Assembly: GCF_011605345.1 (NCBI RefSeq)
Contig: NZ_JAAOXM010000009.1
Location: forward strand, 219,409-283,408
DNA length: 64,000 bases
Direction of reading: 5' to 3'
Source of the DNA: Burkholderia sp. D-99
GTDB lineage: Bacteria; Pseudomonadota; Gammaproteobacteria; Burkholderiales; Burkholderiaceae
In this document: piece after piece, positions 51,281-61,767 of the stretch
How positions within the stretch are numbered: the stretch's first letter is position 1
Layout of the letters: every line of letters begins with the position of its first letter
Notes under the pieces: model-generated
The model's database searches: none
The model's input: only the letters and a program-made list of their open reading frames with translations
Told to the model about the DNA's origin: nothing
Position numbers and translations under genes: made by a program

Positions 51281-52623
51281 CGTGCGATCTCCGCGAGTGT
51301 CACATCGAGCGTGTCGCGCGTGCGTTGCGCGAGCCACGCGATGTCGTCGTCGGTCATCACGTACGGCGGCATCAGGTACACGGTCGTGCCGATCGGGCGC
51401 AGCAGCAGCTCGCGTTCCAGCGCGCGTTCGAAGAAGCGTCGCGAGAAGCCGCGCGCCGCGTCGCCGTCGAGCGCGACGTCGAATGCGAACAGCGTGCCGC
51501 GTTCGCGCAGGTGGCGTACCTGCGGGTGCGCGTCGAGCGGCGCCAGCGCGGCACGCAGCGTGGCCGACTTGCGGGCATTGGCCGCGAGCACGTCGTCGCG
51601 CGCGAAGAGGTCGAGCGTTGCAACCGCGGCGCGGCACGCGAGCGGGTTGCCCGTGTACGAATGCGAGTGCAGGAAGCCGCGCGTCATGTCGTCGTCGTAG
51701 AACGCGGCGAACACGTCGTCGCGCGTGAGCACGAGCGACAGCGGCAGGTAGCCGCCGCTGATGCCTTTCGACAGGCACAGGAAATCGGGCCAGACGCCGG
51801 CCTGCTCGCACGCGAAGAAGGTGCCGGTGCGGCCGCAGCCGACCGCGATCTCGTCGGCGATCAGGTGCACGCCGAATTCGTCGCACAGCGCGCGCAGCCC
51901 GCGCACGTAGGACGGATCGTGCATCGCCATGCCGGCCGCGCACTGCACGAGCGGCTCGACGATCAGCGCGGCGATCCGGTCGCCGCGTTCGACGAACAGG
52001 CGCCGCACGTCGGCAAGCGCGCGGCCCGCGACGTCGGCGGCCGTTTCGCCCGGCTGCGCGCCGCGCGCGTCGGGTGACGCGACGACGTGTGCATGGCGGA
52101 TCAGCGGGTCGTATGCGTCCTTGAACAGCGCGACGTCGGTTACGCCGAGCGCGCCGATCGTCTCGCCGTGATAGCTGTTCGCTACGCAGACGAATTCCTG
52201 CTTGTTCGCGCGGCCGCGGTTGCGCCACGCGTGGAAACTCATCTTCAGTGCGATCTCCACGGCCGACGCGCCGTCCGACGCGAAGAACGCGTGGCCGAGC
52301 GTGCGCGCGGTGAGCGCATGCAGCCGCTCCGCGAGCTCGATCGCGGGCTCGTGCGTGCAGCCGGCGAGCATCGCGTGCTCGAGCGTGTCGAGCTGGTCCT
52401 TCAGCGCCGCGTTGATGTCCGGGTTCGCATGGCCGAACAGGTTGACCCACCACGAGCTGATCGCGTCGAAGTAGCGGCGGCCGTCACGGTCGTACAGCCA
52501 CACGCCCGCGCCACGCGCGACGGGGATGAGCGGCAGGCGCTCGTGATGCTTCATCTGGGTGCAGGGATGCCAGACCGCGCGCAGGCTGCGCGCGACCCAG
52601 TCGTCGGTGGCTGGCGTACTCAA
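51277..52623 (-). CDS. bioA: adenosylmethionine-8-amino-7-oxononanoate aminotransferase
   Basis: A 448-aa class III PLP aminotransferase that converts KAPA to DAPA with S-adenosylmethionine as amino donor. Conserved regions are VWHPCTQMKHHE, DAISSWWVNLFGHANP, LIADEIAVGCGRTGTFFA and the PLP Lys in LSKGISGGYLP. The frame extends to ATG 52683, but TTG at 52623 has a good ribosome binding site (CCCGGAGCCGCC) and gives the usual family N-terminus, so it is the preferred start. First gene of bioA-bioF-bioD-bioB. Confidence 0.95.
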   Translation of the reverse strand: MSTPATDDWVARSLRAVWHPCTQMKHHERLPLIPVARGAGVWLYDRDGRRYFDAISSWWVNLFGHANPDINAALKDQLDTLEHAMLAGCTHEPAIELAERLHALTARTLGHAFFASDGASAVEIALKMSFHAWRNRGRANKQEFVCVANSYHGETIGALGVTDVALFKDAYDPLIRHAHVVASPDARGAQPGETAADVAGRALADVRRLFVERGDRIAALIVEPLVQCAAGMAMHDPSYVRGLRALCDEFGVHLIADEIAVGCGRTGTFFACEQAGVWPDFLCLSKGISGGYLPLSLVLTRDDVFAAFYDDDMTRGFLHSHSYTGNPLACRAAVATLDLFARDDVLAANARKSATLRAALAPLDAHPQVRHLRERGTLFAFDVALDGDAARGFSRRFFERALERELLLRPIGTTVYLMPPYVMTDDDIAWLAQRTRDTLDVTLAEIAR

Positions 52624-53135
52624 GGCGGCTCCGGGGGATAAAACGGCCGCGCGGCATCGACGGGATGCCGCGCGGCGGGACACGAAACGCGCTGAGATTA
52701 GCGTGTTCCGCGACCCGTTGCACTACCGGTTACAAACGCCGCAAAGCCTTGTCGGACGGGAGTTCGACGCAGATCGGGGCGGCTCGGGACGGTACGGTTC
52801 AGAAGTCCGGAAATGACCGCAGATGACGACGTTCGAGTGAGCCCCCCCAACTGAAAAAAATCGTGGGTCGGGCGGTGCGACTGCGCAAAAAAATCGGGGA
52901 GCGAAGGGAGAAAGGGCGGCGCGGGACGATGTGGCCCCCGTGCGATCGGAAAGCGTGACCACGAGCAGGCGGCAAAGGGAATCTGGATGGAGCGCGGCGA
53001 GCCGGCGCGTTCACACCGGCATGCGTCGCGTGCCACGTGTGCGACATCCGCTACGAACGCTGCGCGCAGCGCGTCCGCGACGGGATGGGAAAGGGGGGAG
53101 GAAAAACGAAAAACGGCGGCGAAGGCCGCCGCTCG
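52624..53135. other. intergenic gap upstream of bioA
   Basis: Holds the bioA promoter region (52624-52800). A GGTTACAA motif near 52727 resembles one half of a biotin-repressor box, but no matching left half was found. The rest (52800-53100) has homopolymer runs of A and C and no gene; a terminator for the secreted hydrolase lies at its right end. Confidence 0.5.
53102..53131 (-). terminator. intrinsic terminator of the secreted hydrolase gene
   Basis: Read on the minus strand, CGGCGGC pairs with GCCGCCG around a 4-nt loop and is followed by a T-rich stretch (complement of AAAAACGAAAAA). It begins within a few bases of the stop codon. Confidence 0.85.
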
Positions 53136-54407
53136 TCAGCGCGAAGCCAGGGCAGGCGTACCGGTGTCGCGTGCGTTGCTGTCGTCGTTGTCGGCCGTCT
53201 GCGTCGTGTTCCACACGACCCGGTCGTTGACCGCATACAGCCGGCACGCGCCCGCGCCTTGCTTCGCGCAGTTGTCGAGCGCGAGCGCCATCGGGTCGTC
53301 GCCGCCTTCGGCCCACGACCACGCGCCCTCCGACGACACCGCGAACGCGCGGCTCGGATGCTGGTTCAGGAAGCGGCGATAGCCTTCACGGCCGGCTTCG
53401 TCGACATACGGCACCGCGTTGACCGAGTCGATCGACGCATAGCCGCTCGCCTTCGGCTCGTGCGGATTAGCGACCGCGTAACGCACCGAGGTCGGCAGGT
53501 TCAGCTGCGCGAGGAATGCGTTGACGGCCGGCCACCACACGGGCACGCCGTCGCGGTCGACGATCAGCCGGTGCGCGTCGTCCTTGTAGCGGCCGAAATC
53601 GATGAACTGGGCCTGCGTGCCGTGCGAGACGTACGCGTCGTGCATCTGCGCGACGAGCCCCGGCGTCCACACCGAATCGTTGTCGCCGTACAGCCACAGC
53701 GACCGCACGGCCGTGTGCGCGCCGTACTGGTCGAACGCGTCGACGAGGTTTTTCTGCCAGCCGTCGCAGAGGTCCTGGCGCAGCCCGCCGGAGAAGTTGA
53801 TGATGCCGCGCACGCCCGGTGCGGCTTCGGTGCCGTACGCGACCGATACGAGGCCGCCGTGCGACGTGCCGGCGACGACGATGCGCGACGCATCGACATA
53901 CGGCTGGCGCGACATGTAGCGCACCGTCGCGTCGACGTCGGCCGCCTGCGCGAGGCCGTTCTTGCCGACGTTGCAGCCTTCCTGCTGGTACGTGCCGTCC
54001 GAGCCCGCGAAGCCCTGGCGGTTCGGCGCGATCACCGCATAGCCGCGGCGCACGAATTCGCGCGCGAACGCGAGCGGCCGGCTGCGCGGCTGCAGATGGA
54101 GATCGCCGGTGTTCTTGCCGTGGTTGAAGACGACGAGGGGGAACGGGCCGGGGCCGTTCGGCTTGAAGAGCGTTGCCTCGAGCGTGACGGAGCCCGCTGC
54201 GTCGGCGGGAATGCGGAGGATCTGTTCGTTGAGGTCGGCGGCGACCTGCGGCAGGTTCGAATCGCCGTAGTCGAAGCGTTCGGCGTGGGCGAGCGACCCG
54301 CTGACGCCGGCACCCGTCCCCGAATTTGCGTTCGGCAGCGTACCGGCCTGAGCGGCCGACAGCGCGCATGCCGCCATCCATCCCACCAATACCTTGCTGA
54401 ACGCCAT
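53136..54407 (-). CDS. secreted alpha/beta hydrolase (dienelactone hydrolase/peptidase-like)
   Basis: A 423-aa exported hydrolase. The signal peptide (MAFSKVLVGWMAACALSAAQA) is cleaved before GTLPNANSG. The catalytic core shows VVFNHGKNTGD (oxyanion), nucleophile Ser in VVAGTSHGGLVSV, Asp in LYGDNDSVW and His in RYKDDAHRLI. It probably acts as an esterase or lipid/peptide hydrolase in the periplasm or outside; the substrate is unknown. It is transcribed alone. Confidence 0.85.
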   Translation of the reverse strand: MAFSKVLVGWMAACALSAAQAGTLPNANSGTGAGVSGSLAHAERFDYGDSNLPQVAADLNEQILRIPADAAGSVTLEATLFKPNGPGPFPLVVFNHGKNTGDLHLQPRSRPLAFAREFVRRGYAVIAPNRQGFAGSDGTYQQEGCNVGKNGLAQAADVDATVRYMSRQPYVDASRIVVAGTSHGGLVSVAYGTEAAPGVRGIINFSGGLRQDLCDGWQKNLVDAFDQYGAHTAVRSLWLYGDNDSVWTPGLVAQMHDAYVSHGTQAQFIDFGRYKDDAHRLIVDRDGVPVWWPAVNAFLAQLNLPTSVRYAVANPHEPKASGYASIDSVNAVPYVDEAGREGYRRFLNQHPSRAFAVSSEGAWSWAEGGDDPMALALDNCAKQGAGACRLYAVNDRVVWNTTQTADNDDSNARDTGTPALASR

Positions 54408-54513
54408 TCGTAAGCCCTGCCATGCAACATGACCAATTCGAGGTCATCGTAGCCCGACAAATTCGGGTTGTGCAATGCGGGAATTACCCGGCGTCTGACA
54501 CAGCAACTATTTG

Positions 54514-54951
54514 TCAACGTTCACTTACTTCGCCGTCGACGTAGCGCCAGAAACCATGCTCGTCACGCTCGAAACGGCTCGTCTCGTGGAGCCGGTAAGC
54601 GCGTCCGCCAACCTTGTAGCGGGCCACGAATTCGACCTCCGCGTGCCGTTCGTCGAGCGGCGTATGGCGCTTGACCGTGAGGCCGAGCCAGCGCGGCGCG
54701 TCGAGCGCTTCGGGGTCGGTGTCGAGATCGGGCGGGCAGGTGCGCGCGGCCCACGTCGCGCGCAGGTAGTCGGTCGCGCCGAGCACGTACGCGCTGTACC
54801 GCGAGCGCATCAACTCGAGTGCGCTCGGCGCGGCTTCGCCGCCGTCGATGAAGCGGCCGCAGCAGGCCGCGTAGCGGGGCGCCGGCGCTTTGCCGGCGGG
54901 TGCGGGGGACGCGCCGCCGCACGGGCACGCGTCAGGTCGGTTCAAAATCAT
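54514..54951 (-). CDS. YchJ-family (UPF0225) SEC-C-like protein
   Basis: A 145-aa protein with the YchJ architecture: an N-terminal Cys-rich metal-binding module (ACPCGGASPAP, RYAACCGRFI) and a cystatin-like/NTF2-type domain (MRSRYSAYVLGATDYLRATW, FVARYKVGGRAYRLHETSRF). Function is unknown in this family. It follows the SDR gene on the same strand with a 37-bp gap and may be co-transcribed with it. Confidence 0.9.
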   Translation of the reverse strand: MILNRPDACPCGGASPAPAGKAPAPRYAACCGRFIDGGEAAPSALELMRSRYSAYVLGATDYLRATWAARTCPPDLDTDPEALDAPRWLGLTVKRHTPLDERHAEVEFVARYKVGGRAYRLHETSRFERDEHGFWRYVDGEVSER

Positions 54952-54988
54952 GCGAAACAGGAATTAACGACGCCAGGTTGTCGGCTGC

Positions 54989-55618
54989 CTACCAGCTCAG
55001 CTCGATACCGTCGTACTGGAAGAAACGGCCGTTTGCCTGCGACACGTCCGAGCCGGATTCGGCGATCACGCGGCGCATGCCGGTCACGCTGGTTTCCGGA
55101 TCGATCGCGGCCTGCGCGCCGCCCATGTCGGTGCGCACCCAGCCGGGATGGAGCGAGATGCACGCGGCGTGGCGCGTCTGCAGCGACGCGATGCGCAGCG
55201 CGTCGTTCAGCGCGGCCTTGCTCGCGCGGTACAGCCAGCCGGTCGTGCCGGTCGCCTCGGCGATGCTGCCCATCCGGCTCGACACGACGGCCAGCACGCC
55301 GCGTGCGTCCTCGACGAGCGGCAGCAGGATCGGCAGCAGCTGCATCGGCCCGCGCACGTTCGTATGCATCACCGCGTCGAAATCCTCGGCGGTGATCGTC
55401 TCGACACCTTCGGTGCGCGGCCCGTACACGCCCGACACCAGCACGGCCGCGTCGAGCCGCTCGCCGTCGAGCTTCCAGCCGAGCGCCGCGATCTGCTCGG
55501 GCTGCGCGATGTCGAGCGCATGCGCGGTCGCGATGACGTTCCAGCCGTCGCGCCGGTATTGCCGGACGAATTCGCGGCCGAGGCCGCGCGATGCGCCGAC
55601 GATCATTACGGTTTTCAT
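54989..55618 (-). CDS. SDR-family oxidoreductase
   Basis: A 209-aa short-chain dehydrogenase. The Rossmann motif is VMIVGASRGLGREF, and the active site has Ser in VVSSRMGS and the Tyr-x3-Lys pair in YRASKAAL. It reduces a carbonyl or oxidises an alcohol with NAD(P)(H); the substrate is unknown. A hexanucleotide repeat lies upstream at 55669. Confidence 0.9.
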   Translation of the reverse strand: MKTVMIVGASRGLGREFVRQYRRDGWNVIATAHALDIAQPEQIAALGWKLDGERLDAAVLVSGVYGPRTEGVETITAEDFDAVMHTNVRGPMQLLPILLPLVEDARGVLAVVSSRMGSIAEATGTTGWLYRASKAALNDALRIASLQTRHAACISLHPGWVRTDMGGAQAAIDPETSVTGMRRVIAESGSDVSQANGRFFQYDGIELSW

Positions 55619-55668
55619 GTGCGCCGCTCCTTTGCGTTGCGCCGCCGTCGTGGCGGCGTCAGGTCAAC

Positions 55669-55733
55669 CCGATGCCGATGCCGATGCCGATGCCGATGCC
55701 GATGCCGATGCCGATGCCGATGCCGATGCCGAT
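55669..55733. repeat. 6-bp tandem repeat, unit CCGATG (about 11 copies)
   Basis: A nearly perfect hexamer run in the 161-bp gap between the SDR and carbonic anhydrase genes. It lies about 50 bp upstream of the SDR start, so expansion could alter promoter spacing. Confidence 0.95.
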
Positions 55734-55779
55734 TGCGCTTGCGCCGCCGCCGTTGTCGCGGTGGCGGCGCGATGACGCG

Positions 55780-56547
55780 TTACTGCGCGTCGTCGCACGG
55801 CTTCAGCGTGGCGGCGACCGCCTGCGCGACGCCTTCGAGCCGCGCGGCGTCCGCCGCGATCATGTCGTTGTCGGGGGCATGCTGGCCGCGCGCGGTGAGC
55901 GCGGCCACGCAGCGCTTGTAGGTTTCGTCGAGCGCTTCGAAGTTCGACACGGCCATCCCGAGGTTGCGCATCCGGCCGTCGTGCACGCCGTACACGAGCC
56001 CGTGCACGGTGAGCGACTGGCCGCGTGCCCACGCATCGTTGACGATCGTCGTGCGGCACACGTTGACGACCTGCTCGATCGAATTCAGTTCGATCAGGCG
56101 GCGATAGCGCGCTTCGCCCACCGGCCATTCGTCGAGCAGCGCCGCGTGGCGCTCGCGCACGTCCTGCACGTGATGCAGCCAGTTGTCCGCGAGGCCGACA
56201 CGCCGGTTGTGCAGCGCCGCATTCACGCCCGAGCAGCCGTAGTGGCCGACGACCATGATGTGCTTCACGCGCAGGATGTCGACCGCGAACTGGATCACCG
56301 ACAGGCAGTTCAGGTCGCTGTGCACGACGACGTTCGCGATGTTGCGGTGGACGAACACTTCGCCTGGCGGCAAGCCGATGATCTGGTTCGCGGGCACGCG
56401 CGAATCCGAGCAACCGATCCACAGGTATTCGGGCGCCTGCTGGTCGGCCAGGCGCGTGAAGAACTCGGGATCGTCGGCGAGCTTGCGTTTGACCCACGCG
56501 TCGTTGTTGTCGAACAGATGTGAAAGCGGGTTGTCTTGGGTGTTCAT
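55780..56547 (-). CDS. can: beta-carbonic anhydrase
   Basis: A 255-aa enzyme for reversible CO2 hydration. The zinc ligands are visible: Cys and Asp in WIGCSDSRVPANQIIG, His and Cys in VVGHYGCSGVNAALH. It starts MNTQDNPLSHLFDNNDAWVKRK, matching bacterial Can/CynT. It lies 56 bp after aceK on the same strand. It would supply bicarbonate to carboxylases, including the biotin-dependent ones in this window. Confidence 0.95.
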   Translation of the reverse strand: MNTQDNPLSHLFDNNDAWVKRKLADDPEFFTRLADQQAPEYLWIGCSDSRVPANQIIGLPPGEVFVHRNIANVVVHSDLNCLSVIQFAVDILRVKHIMVVGHYGCSGVNAALHNRRVGLADNWLHHVQDVRERHAALLDEWPVGEARYRRLIELNSIEQVVNVCRTTIVNDAWARGQSLTVHGLVYGVHDGRMRNLGMAVSNFEALDETYKRCVAALTARGQHAPDNDMIAADAARLEGVAQAVAATLKPCDDAQ

Positions 56548-56603
56548 CGGTGTGGATTCCGTGTGCGGAAATCAGGTCGATATCGGATTCGGTGTAACCG
56601 GCG

Positions 56604-58421
56604 TCAGGCGGCGCGCTGCGCGTCGCCTTCGCCGTCGTTCTGGTCCGCCGCGCCGAAGCGCGCGGGGTAGCGCACGCTGAAGCGCAGCGCTGCGTCGTAG
56701 GGATAAAAATCGGGCAATTCGCCCTGCAGCAGCTTGTCCTTGCTCGCCTGCCACAGCGCGGGATCGAAAAAGTCCGCGTGATGCTTCATGAAGACGTCGC
56801 GCACGCGCGGGTCGCCGAGCAGGAACGGCCCGTAGGTCTCCGGAAAGATGTCGTGCGGGCCGACGGTATACCACGGTTCGCCGGACAGCTCGTCTTCCTC
56901 GTTGCGCGGCGGCGGCACGCGGCGCACGTTGCAGTCGGTCAGGTACTCGATCTCGTCGTAGTCGTAGAACACGACGCGGCCGTGGCGCGTGACGCCGAAG
57001 TTCTTGTACAGCATGTCGCCGGGGAAGATGTTCGCCTTCATCAGCTCCTTCACCGCGTTGCCGTACTCCTTCACGCCGTGCTCGATGTCGGAATCGGTGC
57101 CGTTCTGCAGGTACAGGTTGAGCGGCGTCATCCGGCGCTCGATGTACAGGTGCTCGATCACGAGATTGCCGTCCTCGTATTCGAGCAGCGACGGCACTTC
57201 CTTCTCCAGCTCGCGCACGAGCGCGTGGTCGAGCCGCGCGATCGGCAGCGCGACGCTCGAATACTCGAGCGTATCGGCCATCCGCCCGAGGCGGTCGTGG
57301 CGCTTCACGAGCTGGTACTTCTCCATGATCTGCGCGCGCGTCGTTTCCTTCGGCGGCGGGAAGTGATCCTTGATGATCTTGAACACGTACGGGAACGACG
57401 GTAGCGTGAACACAAGCATCACGAGGCCCTTGATCCCGGGCGCGATGATGAAGCGGTCGCTCGAATGCGACAGATGGTGCAGCAGGTCGCGATAGAACAG
57501 GTTCTTGCCCTGCTTCTGCAGGCCGACCGACGTGTAGATCTCCGCCTTCGGCTTGCCCGGCATGATCGAGCACAGGAAGTCGACGTACGCGGACGGCACG
57601 CCCATGTCGACGAGGAAATACGAATGCGAGAAGCCGAAGATGATCATCAACTGGTCGCGGCGCAGCAGCACGGTGTCGAGCGAGAGCACGCCCGGCCGCA
57701 CGTGGCGGATCGGCACCGCGAACGGCAGCACGCGGTCGGCGTTGATGATGCGGCCGACGATGTACGCGCTCTTGTTGCGGAAGAACAGCGACGACAGCAC
57801 GTGGATCTGGAAATTCGGCGCTTCGTCGAAGTGGCCGAATTCGTCGTGGATCGCCTGCATCACGCAGGCGATGTCGCGCGGGAGATCGTCGAACGCCGGC
57901 TCGAGCTGGAAGTTCGTGACGATGCGCTCGAGCGTGGCCGCGAGCCCGTCGGTGCCCGGATAGTACGCGCGGTAGGTCGGCTTCGCGGCCGGCTCGTCGT
58001 TCTCCAGATACTCGGTCGAGATCGCCGGGCGCACGAAGATGAAATCGTTGCTGAAGTACGAGCGGTGCAGGATCTTGCAGCACACCGAATTGAAGAAGGT
58101 CTCCGCGCACTCGGGCTGGCGGTGCGACGTGAGCAGGCCGATGTAGTGCAGCTTGATCTGCTGCCACACTTCGTCGTCGATGTTTTCCGCGTCGTATTCG
58201 TCTTCCAGCACCTCGACGCATTCCTTCACGCGATCGTCGTAGGACGTGATCCGCTCGCGCGCGAGCCGCTGCAGCCCATGCCAGTCGCCGTGCTCGTACA
58301 GCGTCTTCGCTTCGACGGCTGCCTCGCGGAAGATCCGGTAGTGGCGGTCGAAGTTCTCGAGCATCGTCTGCGCGACGTCGAAACCGATCTGCGAAGACAG
58401 CAGTTTGGGGAAGTGATTCAT
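56604..58421 (-). CDS. aceK: isocitrate dehydrogenase kinase/phosphatase
   Basis: A 605-aa bifunctional enzyme that phosphorylates and dephosphorylates isocitrate dehydrogenase to divert carbon into the glyoxylate shunt. It has the regulatory N-terminal domain (from MNHFPKLLSSQIGFDVAQTM), and the kinase domain ATP site reads IAPGIKGLVMLVFTLPSFPYVFKIIKDH, with the catalytic region FGVTRHGRVVFYDYDEIEYL. ATG 58421 gives the family start. No aceA or aceB is adjacent. Confidence 0.97.
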   Translation of the reverse strand: MNHFPKLLSSQIGFDVAQTMLENFDRHYRIFREAAVEAKTLYEHGDWHGLQRLARERITSYDDRVKECVEVLEDEYDAENIDDEVWQQIKLHYIGLLTSHRQPECAETFFNSVCCKILHRSYFSNDFIFVRPAISTEYLENDEPAAKPTYRAYYPGTDGLAATLERIVTNFQLEPAFDDLPRDIACVMQAIHDEFGHFDEAPNFQIHVLSSLFFRNKSAYIVGRIINADRVLPFAVPIRHVRPGVLSLDTVLLRRDQLMIIFGFSHSYFLVDMGVPSAYVDFLCSIMPGKPKAEIYTSVGLQKQGKNLFYRDLLHHLSHSSDRFIIAPGIKGLVMLVFTLPSFPYVFKIIKDHFPPPKETTRAQIMEKYQLVKRHDRLGRMADTLEYSSVALPIARLDHALVRELEKEVPSLLEYEDGNLVIEHLYIERRMTPLNLYLQNGTDSDIEHGVKEYGNAVKELMKANIFPGDMLYKNFGVTRHGRVVFYDYDEIEYLTDCNVRRVPPPRNEEDELSGEPWYTVGPHDIFPETYGPFLLGDPRVRDVFMKHHADFFDPALWQASKDKLLQGELPDFYPYDAALRFSVRYPARFGAADQNDGEGDAQRAA

Positions 58422-58725
58422 CGCGTGCAGGCTCGTTCGGGAGGGGCTGTAAGCACTCGCCATTTTAGCGCCCAAGCGGGCGGTTCAAGGACTTTGCGGC
58501 GATGCGCGGCCGGCAGGCAGGCGGCCGGTTATCCGCCGTTGGATGCCGTTCGGTGCATCTTCGCGTAAAGATACGGGTACAGAACCGATTCTGACACGAA
58601 CTTTTTTTGACGGGCCGGCGGCCGCCGGGCACGCGTTGGGCGCGACGGCGATAGAATCGACGCAACGCCCGCCACGGCCTGCCGCCGGCGCGCATTCGCA
58701 CAGATAACGACGAGACACCCCACCG
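58422..58725. other. intergenic gap between divergent aceK and MBL genes
   Basis: Contains both promoter regions. There is an AT-richer part around 58565-58610 with a T7 tract. No gene, RNA or strong palindrome was recognised. Confidence 0.5.
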
Positions 58726-59805
58726 ATGAACGCACTGGAACACCAACTCGATTACCCCTTCGCCGACACGCTGCCCGCCGCGGGCGATACGTTCGAGGTC
58801 GCGCCCGGCGTGCGCTGGCTGCGCATGCCGCTGCCGTTCTCGCTCGATCACATCAACCTCTGGCTGCTGCGCGACGAGATCGACGGGCAGGCCGGCTGGA
58901 CGATCGTCGATTGCGGGATCGCGTCGGATGCGATCCGCACGCACTGGGAGCAGATCTTCGATACGCATCTCGACGGCCTGCCCGTCCTGCGGGTGCTCGT
59001 CACGCATTGCCACCCCGATCACTTCGGCCTCGCGAACTGGCTGTGCGAAGGCGGCGACAAGGGCCGCTGGAACGTGCGGCTGTGGATGACGCTCGGCGAG
59101 TACATGTTCGGCTGCCTGATGGCGGCCGGCAACGGCTCGAACGCGGGCGGTGCGGCGGCAGCCGATCATTTCGCGCGCCACGGGCTGACCGATCCGGCCG
59201 CGCTCGACAAGCTGCGCAACCGCCGCAACTACTACTCGGATCTCGTGCCGGCCGTGCCGCCGCGCTACCGTCGCCTGCGCGAAGGCGATGCGGTGACGAT
59301 CGGCGCGCGCACGTGGCGCGTCGTGACCGGCTTCGGCCATTCGCCTGAACATTGCGCGCTCCACAGCGAAGCGGACGGCGTGCTGATCTCCGGCGACATG
59401 GTGCTGCCGCGCATCTCGACGAACGTGTCCGTGTTCGACCTCGAGCCGGAAGCGAACCCGCTTGCGCTGTACCTGCAGTCGCTCGGCCGTTACGAGACGA
59501 TGCCGCCCGATACGCTGGTGCTGCCGTCGCACGGCAAGCCGTTCCGCGGCGTGCGCACGCGCATCGCGCAACTGCGCGAACACCATGACGCGCGCCTGGC
59601 CGAAGTGCGCGTCGCGTGCGCGGAAAAGCCGATGAGCGCGGCCGACATCGTGCCGATCATGTTCCGCCGCCGCGAGCTCGACATCCACCAGATGACGTTC
59701 GCGCTCGGCGAGGCGCTCGCGCACCTGAACCTGCTGTGGCTCGCGGGGGAGCTCGTGCGCGAGCAGGGCGACGACGGCGTGCTGCGGTTCCGCACCGCCG
59801 GCTGA
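58726..59805 (+). CDS. MBL-fold metallo-hydrolase
   Basis: A 359-aa metallo-beta-lactamase-fold hydrolase. The metal motif is VTHCHPDHFGLANW (HxHxDH), with further ligands His in GFGHSPEHCA, Asp in ISGDMVLPRIS and His in PSHGKPFRG. The family member is glyoxalase II-like or hydroxyacyl-thioester hydrolase-like, and C-terminal helices (about 280-350) suggest the LACTB2-type branch. The substrate is unknown. It is convergent with the ABC-F gene. Confidence 0.9.
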   Translation: MNALEHQLDYPFADTLPAAGDTFEVAPGVRWLRMPLPFSLDHINLWLLRDEIDGQAGWTIVDCGIASDAIRTHWEQIFDTHLDGLPVLRVLVTHCHPDHFGLANWLCEGGDKGRWNVRLWMTLGEYMFGCLMAAGNGSNAGGAAAADHFARHGLTDPAALDKLRNRRNYYSDLVPAVPPRYRRLREGDAVTIGARTWRVVTGFGHSPEHCALHSEADGVLISGDMVLPRISTNVSVFDLEPEANPLALYLQSLGRYETMPPDTLVLPSHGKPFRGVRTRIAQLREHHDARLAEVRVACAEKPMSAADIVPIMFRRRELDIHQMTFALGEALAHLNLLWLAGELVREQGDDGVLRFRTAG

Positions 59806-59821
59806 CACAGCTTCGTCCACC

Positions 59822-61468
<1,647 letters not shown>

Positions 61469-61767
61469 AAGCACCTCCAAAAATGCGTGAAGACCTTCGC
61501 GCGCGGCGTGCGTGGCACGGCGGCGAAAACATTTCGGGAAGGCTTAGTTGTTCACTTTGGCTGGCGTCCGGTATGAGCAATGAGCGCGCAGTGTAGCAAG
61601 CGCGGCGAGCGGGCCGCAAGCGACGGCCCGACGCACCGTCGCTCGCGCGCCACGCGCGAGGGTCGCACGACTGCACGGTGACGTGCCGTGCAGTTCTGCG
61701 GTAGCGGCGGGCTCGTGCGATGACCGCTCACGCTCGTGCGCATGATGGTGGCCCGGGTCGGGCGGCG

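Noticed and set aside
52700..52740. Biotin-repressor (BirA) operator upstream of bioA
   Set aside because: Only a right half-like GGTTACAA is visible; no left half occurs at the required distance.
55591..56523. A 310-codon frame starting in the hexamer repeat
   Set aside because: Antisense to carbonic anhydrase; the Pro-Met repeat at its start is the CCGATG microsatellite.
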